From a virus, in IMG/VR virus record IMGVR_UViG_3300010885_049019, positions 1 through 45,689 of that record: 45,689 nucleotides of DNA; one strand, written 5' to 3'. The notes under the pieces were generated by a model that made no database searches, was not told where the DNA came from, and saw only the letters and a program-made list of their open reading frames with translations. This document shows, in pieces, positions 41,042 to 45,689 of the stretch; the first letter of the stretch is position 1, and every line of letters begins with the position of its first letter. A program made the position numbers and the translations under genes.

Positions 41042-43111
41042 ATGTCAAATACAATCATTCAAATCAGACGCAGTACTGAAACTGCGGTACCTAGTAGTTT
41101 ACAGCCAGGTGAATTAGCCTATACCTCGAATGGTGAGGTACTATTTATTGGTAGTGTGAAAGGCACAGATACCGCTAACGTTGTTGCGATTGGGGGCATT
41201 AGAAACCCAGGTACTCTTACTGCAAATCAGGCCCTAGTAGCCAACTCTACTTCTGGTATTGATAAGGTAATCGTTGCTAACTTAGTAGCTACGCAAGTAT
41301 ATGCTAACGGTGCGCATGGTACAAATGGTCAACTTCTAGTATCTGGCGGCTCGGGTAATGTACACTGGATTAATGCAAGCGCTCTCTCAACCAGCGCTGG
41401 TGGTTCTAATTCACAAGTTCAGTTTAATAATAATAGTCTATTCGCCGGTGACGTAGATTTTACCTTTGATACGGCTACTAATAAATTAAGTGTTGGTGGT
41501 GGGGTACTTGCTGGCAGCGGCGGCTCATTTGTAGTAGGCTCTAATGCAGCAGTAATTAATTCAACTGGTGTATTTACAACCGGCACAGTTAATACAGACA
41601 TCCTAAGCGTTGCTAATACCACTGATAGTTCAAACACTACTACTGGTGCTGTAACTATAGCGGGTGGCTTAGGAGTTGCAAAGAGAGTTGCTGCTAAAGA
41701 AGTTTATGTTGGTAATAATGACACATATACTACAGTTAACGGCACAGTAATTACTACTGGTAACGTTCTTGCTACTAACACTGTTAATGCAGCAGTATTA
41801 AGTATTGGGTCTAACGTAGTAGCTAATTCAACAGGGCTGTATACTACAGGTAGCGTTATTGCTACTAACACTGTTAACGCAGCGATATTAAGTGTTGGTT
41901 CAAATGTAGTAGCTAACACGTCAGGATTATTTACTACTGGTGTAGTAAATGCATCTTCGCTCACAGTTGGATCATACATTTCTGCAAATACAACCCAGTT
42001 GTTTATTGCGAATGGTGTTACTCTTTCGGTTAATGGGTCGGTAGGTACAGCTAACCAAGTACTAGCATCGAATGGCTCTGGATTGTATTGGAGAGGGGTT
42101 GATGCTGATATTACCGAAGTTGTCGCCGGGGATGGTCTTACAGGCGGCGGTTTAAGCGGAAGCGTAACACTTGATGTAGGGGCAGGTAACGGTATATCGG
42201 TTAGCGCTAATGCCGTTTCAGTTAATGCTAACGACGGTATAGTTGCGAACACCTCTGGTGTTTTTGTCAAAGCAGGCACTGGTGTAACGGTTAATTCCAC
42301 TGGTGTACACATTGGCCAGGATGTTGGCACTACAAGCAATGTTACTTTTAACTCTATAGATGTTACAGGCAACGTTGTACTGGGTAGTAATTCTTCTGAT
42401 GTTGTATCTATTAATGGGCTAGTTAACACCAACATAGTACCTTCAGCTAACGTTACTTATAACCTTGGCTCATCTGCATTAAATTATTCAACAGTATATG
42501 CAAATAATATACTTGCTAAGTATGCAACGTTTGATCATAACGTAACTATCGCTGGTAACTTATCTGTTACTGGTACCCTCGTTACAATTAACGTTTCAAC
42601 CTTATCGGTATCTGATTCTCTAATTCAACTAGCAGCTAACAACACATCGTCAGACGTATTAGATCTAGGTTTTTACGGTAATTATAACAACACCGGTGGT
42701 GCGTCTCAACACGCTGGTCTGTTTAGAGATGCATCGGACGGGGTATTCAAGCTATTTGATAGTCTGACTGCCGCACCAGGTACAACTGTCGATACATCGA
42801 ATGCTACGTTTAATATATCGACCTTAGTTGCTTACCTTTCATCTGGCGGGTTAACCACTAATTCAACATCAGTAGCACTAACTGCTAATGGTACTGTAAA
42901 TGTAGCGATAGTAGCTAATACATTAAGCCTATCAACCGCATTAGCAGGTAATAGCGGTGGTACAGGTCTTAACAGCTATACAGCAGAAGATATACTAGTT
43001 GCTAGTTCAACTAACGGATTTAGAAAATTAGGGATAGGCACCAAAGGGTATGTTTTACAATCTAATGGTACAGCATTGGTATATGCTTCATTAGATGGCG
43101 GCAGTTTCTAA
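41042..43111 (+). CDS. tail fibre protein with Mtd-like N-terminal anchor
   Basis: A 689-residue fibre. The N-terminus IIQIRRSTETAVPSSLQPGE then LAYTSNGEVLFIG is the widespread anchor found in phage fibre and tropism proteins. The body consists of Asn/Ser/Thr/Val-rich short strands, including a 30-residue tandem repeat (ATNTVNAAVLSIGSNVVANS) and a DGLTGGGLSGSVTLDVGAGN stretch. A C-terminal region follows, with LIQLAANNTSSDVLDLGFYG and a final FRKLGIGTKGYVLQSNGTAL, ending LDGGSF. A trimeric beta-helical shaft is expected. No catalytic motif. Confidence 0.8.
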   Translation: MSNTIIQIRRSTETAVPSSLQPGELAYTSNGEVLFIGSVKGTDTANVVAIGGIRNPGTLTANQALVANSTSGIDKVIVANLVATQVYANGAHGTNGQLLVSGGSGNVHWINASALSTSAGGSNSQVQFNNNSLFAGDVDFTFDTATNKLSVGGGVLAGSGGSFVVGSNAAVINSTGVFTTGTVNTDILSVANTTDSSNTTTGAVTIAGGLGVAKRVAAKEVYVGNNDTYTTVNGTVITTGNVLATNTVNAAVLSIGSNVVANSTGLYTTGSVIATNTVNAAILSVGSNVVANTSGLFTTGVVNASSLTVGSYISANTTQLFIANGVTLSVNGSVGTANQVLASNGSGLYWRGVDADITEVVAGDGLTGGGLSGSVTLDVGAGNGISVSANAVSVNANDGIVANTSGVFVKAGTGVTVNSTGVHIGQDVGTTSNVTFNSIDVTGNVVLGSNSSDVVSINGLVNTNIVPSANVTYNLGSSALNYSTVYANNILAKYATFDHNVTIAGNLSVTGTLVTINVSTLSVSDSLIQLAANNTSSDVLDLGFYGNYNNTGGASQHAGLFRDASDGVFKLFDSLTAAPGTTVDTSNATFNISTLVAYLSSGGLTTNSTSVALTANGTVNVAIVANTLSLSTALAGNSGGTGLNSYTAEDILVASSTNGFRKLGIGTKGYVLQSNGTALVYASLDGGSF
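41759..41938 (+). repeat. 90-base tandem repeat in fibre gene
   Basis: Two adjacent units (41759-41848 and 41849-41938) share the run GCTACTAACACTGTTAA and most other positions, encoding two 30-residue copies of a (G)xVxATNTVNAAxLSxGSNVVA unit. A more diverged copy precedes them. Recent duplication within the fibre shaft. Confidence 0.75.
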
Positions 43112-43113
43112 TA

Positions 43114-43305
43114 ATGGAAGTTGATTTTGTTAATGCCTACATAAACAGGCAGAAGCAGTATATTGAAGATTTAACAAATAAACTTATACTGGCGGAAGCT
43201 AAGATCGTTACTTTAGAAAAAACAATTAACGATCTTAGCAATAAAATAGTTGATTATGAAAGCAAGACGGTGAAGCCAAGTGAAAATAGTCGTACTAAAT
43301 CTTGA
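43114..43305 (+). CDS. small coiled-coil protein, 63 aa
   Basis: A 63-residue protein that is almost wholly a predicted coiled coil (YIEDLTNKLILAEAKIVTLE continuing through TINDLSNKIVDYE), with a charged C-terminus. Similar small proteins starting with a VDFVNAYI-like motif are found near fibre genes of marine myophages. It might be a trimerisation or assembly factor for a fibre; that is inference. Its last 26 bases overlap the start of the collagen-modifying enzyme gene. Confidence 0.7.
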   Translation: MEVDFVNAYINRQKQYIEDLTNKLILAEAKIVTLEKTINDLSNKIVDYESKTVKPSENSRTKS

Positions 43306-45244
43306 TACAAGAAAAGACAGATTAGATTTTATTTCAGAGCAGCTTAGCGAGTACGAATGGACCAGATTACCGGCCATAAACGGACACTCGTTAAGCTTAT
43401 CTAATATAAGAGCATTAGGGTTTAAGCCTTACCTTAGGTGGCAGGACCCAATGCTACATCGACACGCAACTATAACAGAAGTTGCAACCAGCATATCGCA
43501 TTATAACGCGTGGATGCTTTGTGCTGAGCTCAATCACAACCTATTGATTCTTGAAGATGATTCAAGACTAGTAGGGCATATTGACTCAGAAGAAATCGAT
43601 AGACTTCTTGAAACACAAGATGTAGTATACCTGGATCACAAAGAGATGTTTCCAGGTCATGTGCAGAATATAGATGATAAATTTATACGGCCATATTACC
43701 CTTATTGGAATAATGCTTACGCTATAAGCCCAAGGCTTGCTAAGAAGCTAGTTAATTCCAAGTTTAAGGAAAACATTATACCGGTTGATGAGTTCTTTCC
43801 GCTTATCAGTGGTGTTAACTATCTACACACCTGTCTGACAGATAAGCCAGGCATACTTAATAATTTTACTGCATTAGTAGATATTTTTAAAGATCTTATA
43901 CCTACTAACCCTATAGCCTATAAAACTAGTATATTTAATCAAGTATCTAGATCGGTACTTGGCTCTGATATTGAAAGTGGAGAATCCATAATGACTCAAG
44001 AAGCAATCGTTGTCACCGTTGCTACAGACTCTGAAAAATACAAATACCTTAGTAAGTCAAGTGCGGCTAAAGAGGTACCGATTATAAACATCGGCGATGG
44101 TGTAGAATGGAAGGGTGGTACAATGCAAGGACCGGGCGGTGGTCAAAAGATTAATTTAGTTAAAGATTATCTTAAGAGCATTGACGGTAATAAGATTGTA
44201 TTGTTCTGCGATGGTCATGATGTCATCATTAATGATTCATTAGAGACTATCGTGAATAGATTCTTAGGGTTTGAATGTGACGTGCTTTTTGCAGCTGAAA
44301 AGATCTGCTGGCCTGATCGTTCCATGGAACAGTATTTTACTGAATCACATACCGCATACAAGTATCTAAACAGTGGAGTATACATTGGATACAAGGACTC
44401 TATCCTTTCCATCATAGATGATTATATACAGGATTCGGATGATGATCAACTATTTTTACAGAAGAAGTATGTAGAGAATAAGAGTAATAATAAGGTTAAT
44501 ATCAAATTAGATTATGAGAATTATATCTTTCAATGCTTAAGCTCTATTGAAGAAGATTTAGTATTAAAGCCAACAAAGCAATTTGTTAATATTGCTACTA
44601 GATGCTGCCCATGCATCTTACATGGTAATGGCGGGCCAAATGATAAGATTGTTTTTAATAACATCTTCCAACAGCTCTATCCAGATATTATAGAATTTAT
44701 TGATGCTACAGAGCTTACAGTAGTAGCACCAGACATCCTAGAGATGGATTTTCTTACCCCAGAGATGTGTAAGAAAATTATAGACATGGCTGAAGCACAT
44801 GGTAAATGGGAATCGATGTATGGTGATAAGTTTCCAGGACAAGAATTAAGAATTAGAGAGTTTAGTATGGAGCTCTGGAATACTTTAGAAAAGCATTTTA
44901 AAGAGTCGATCAACCCGGTGATAGAAAAGTATTGGTTTCCGCTATTAATGAATGGTTTGCGGGATGCTTTCATTATTAAGTATTCACCAGAAACCCAAAA
45001 GAGTCTTAACTGTCACCATGATGCCTCTTTAGTTTCAGGAAACGTAAAGCTGAATGATGATTACGAAGGCGGAGATACTTATTTTTATAGGCAAAACTTC
45101 TCTAATATAAATACTCAAATAGGTAAGATTATTTTATGGCCTGGCCAAGTGACACATGGACACGAAGGTCGAGAAGTAACCAAAGGCACTAAATATAATC
45201 TAGTAATATGGACAAGTAGAAAGCAGGGCGACATTAATTATTAA
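43280..45244 (+). CDS. three-domain collagen-modifying enzyme: GT25 + PLOD-type glycosyltransferase + lysyl hydroxylase
   Basis: A 654-residue protein starting at GTG 43280. Residues 1 to about 230 are a GT25 domain like the collagen galactosyltransferases: MKIVVLNLDTRKDRLDF, RWQDPMLHR, SISHYNAW and LILEDDSRL (E92-D93-D94). Residues about 238-475 match the glucosyltransferase domain of PLOD/LH3: AIVVTVAT, EWKGG, GGGQKI, CDGHDVII (D311, D314), AEKICWPD, YLNSGVYIG, DDDQLF and HGNGG. Residues about 480-654 match its Fe/2-oxoglutarate hydroxylase: CHHDAS (H579, D581), DYEGGDTYF and VTHGHEG (H628). K638 takes the place of the 2OG-binding Arg. Expected chemistry is hydroxylation of collagen lysine, then galactose and glucose addition. 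It sits between fibre genes and beside collagen-like fibres. Domain identities are strong; the activity is inferred. Confidence 0.88.
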   Translation: MKIVVLNLDTRKDRLDFISEQLSEYEWTRLPAINGHSLSLSNIRALGFKPYLRWQDPMLHRHATITEVATSISHYNAWMLCAELNHNLLILEDDSRLVGHIDSEEIDRLLETQDVVYLDHKEMFPGHVQNIDDKFIRPYYPYWNNAYAISPRLAKKLVNSKFKENIIPVDEFFPLISGVNYLHTCLTDKPGILNNFTALVDIFKDLIPTNPIAYKTSIFNQVSRSVLGSDIESGESIMTQEAIVVTVATDSEKYKYLSKSSAAKEVPIINIGDGVEWKGGTMQGPGGGQKINLVKDYLKSIDGNKIVLFCDGHDVIINDSLETIVNRFLGFECDVLFAAEKICWPDRSMEQYFTESHTAYKYLNSGVYIGYKDSILSIIDDYIQDSDDDQLFLQKKYVENKSNNKVNIKLDYENYIFQCLSSIEEDLVLKPTKQFVNIATRCCPCILHGNGGPNDKIVFNNIFQQLYPDIIEFIDATELTVVAPDILEMDFLTPEMCKKIIDMAEAHGKWESMYGDKFPGQELRIREFSMELWNTLEKHFKESINPVIEKYWFPLLMNGLRDAFIIKYSPETQKSLNCHHDASLVSGNVKLNDDYEGGDTYFYRQNFSNINTQIGKIILWPGQVTHGHEGREVTKGTKYNLVIWTSRKQGDINY

Positions 45245-45260
45245 CACTGTATATACAGTG
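45245..45260. promoter_or_regulatory. perfect 16-bp palindrome
   Basis: CACTGTATATACAGTG reads the same on both strands. It lies in the 29-base gap between the collagen-modifying enzyme gene and the last fibre gene. It has no loop and no T-run, so it is a poor terminator. It could be an operator for a dimeric regulator. The CTGT-N4-ACAG spacing is shorter than the LexA box. Confidence 0.4.
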
Positions 45261-45273
45261 ATTACGGAGCCAA

Positions 45274-45689
<416 letters not shown>

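Noticed and set aside
41759-41938. CRISPR-like repeat
   Set aside because: The units are coding, in frame and 90 bases long with no spacers; a protein-level tandem duplication.
41042-43111. Diversity-generating retroelement target (Mtd-like N-terminus)
   Set aside because: Only the common fibre anchor is shared with Mtd. No reverse transcriptase, template repeat or C-terminal variable lectin-like domain is seen in the window.
45245-45260. LexA/SOS box
   Set aside because: The half sites CTGT and ACAG are only 4 bases apart; a LexA box of the E. coli type needs 8.

Overview
This window is a segment of a T4-like contractile-tailed phage (myovirus) genome of the marine cyanophage/pelagiphage type. 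The evidence is a near-complete T4-style baseplate set (gp4, gp54, gp26/51, gp48, gp53, gp27, gp5, PAAR tip, gp25, gp6, gp7-like, gp8), the replication proteins gp32 and gp59, and the late-transcription coactivator gp33. Genes are packed with ATGA/TAATG overlaps and the DNA is AT-rich. Host genus cannot be read from the sequence. No photosynthesis genes are present, and a tmRNA coding segment is the only host-like element.

Layout. 1-185: coding part of a tmRNA (tag ANDSDYNMALAA), cut by the window edge. 186-2316: a small membrane protein, an M15 peptidase, an unknown gene, a SleB-type wall hydrolase behind a good sigma70-like promoter, and a holin-like membrane protein; this looks like a lysis cassette. 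2313-4617: gp33, a methyltransferase, gp59 and gp32. 4614-11015 (minus strand): gp4, a gp2-like protein, gp54, gp26 with a -1 frameshift extension (gp51-like), and two related hub/tape-measure-like proteins, one carrying a T4-type lysozyme domain. 11022-23294 (plus): gp48, gp53, gp27, gp5 (without lysozyme), a small protein, PAAR, gp25, gp6, gp7-like and gp8. 23304-39252: giant peripheral baseplate/fibre proteins, a beta-repeat fibre, a collagen-like fibre and a glycine/asparagine/proline-rich adhesin-like protein. 39260-40440: two 2-oxoglutarate/Fe(II) oxygenases. 40474-43305: a late-promoter-headed set of small tail proteins and a further fibre. 43280-45244: a three-domain enzyme resembling animal collagen-modifying enzymes. 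45274-end: the start of another collagen-like fibre, open at the window edge.

The most interesting system is at the right end. A single 654-residue protein joins a GT25 domain (collagen galactosyltransferase-like), a PLOD-type glucosyltransferase-like domain and a PLOD-type lysyl hydroxylase domain. It lies directly beside fibres whose collagen repeats carry nearly all lysines in the Gly-X-Lys-Gly position, the lysyl hydroxylase target. Two further oxygenases lie next to a protein rich in Asn-Pro-Gly, the prolyl hydroxylase target type. I infer a phage-encoded system that hydroxylates and glycosylates its own collagen-like tail fibres. Two other points stand out: a well-formed programmed -1 frameshift signal joining gp26 to a gp51-like tail chaperone, and the lysozyme domain moved from gp5 to another tail protein.
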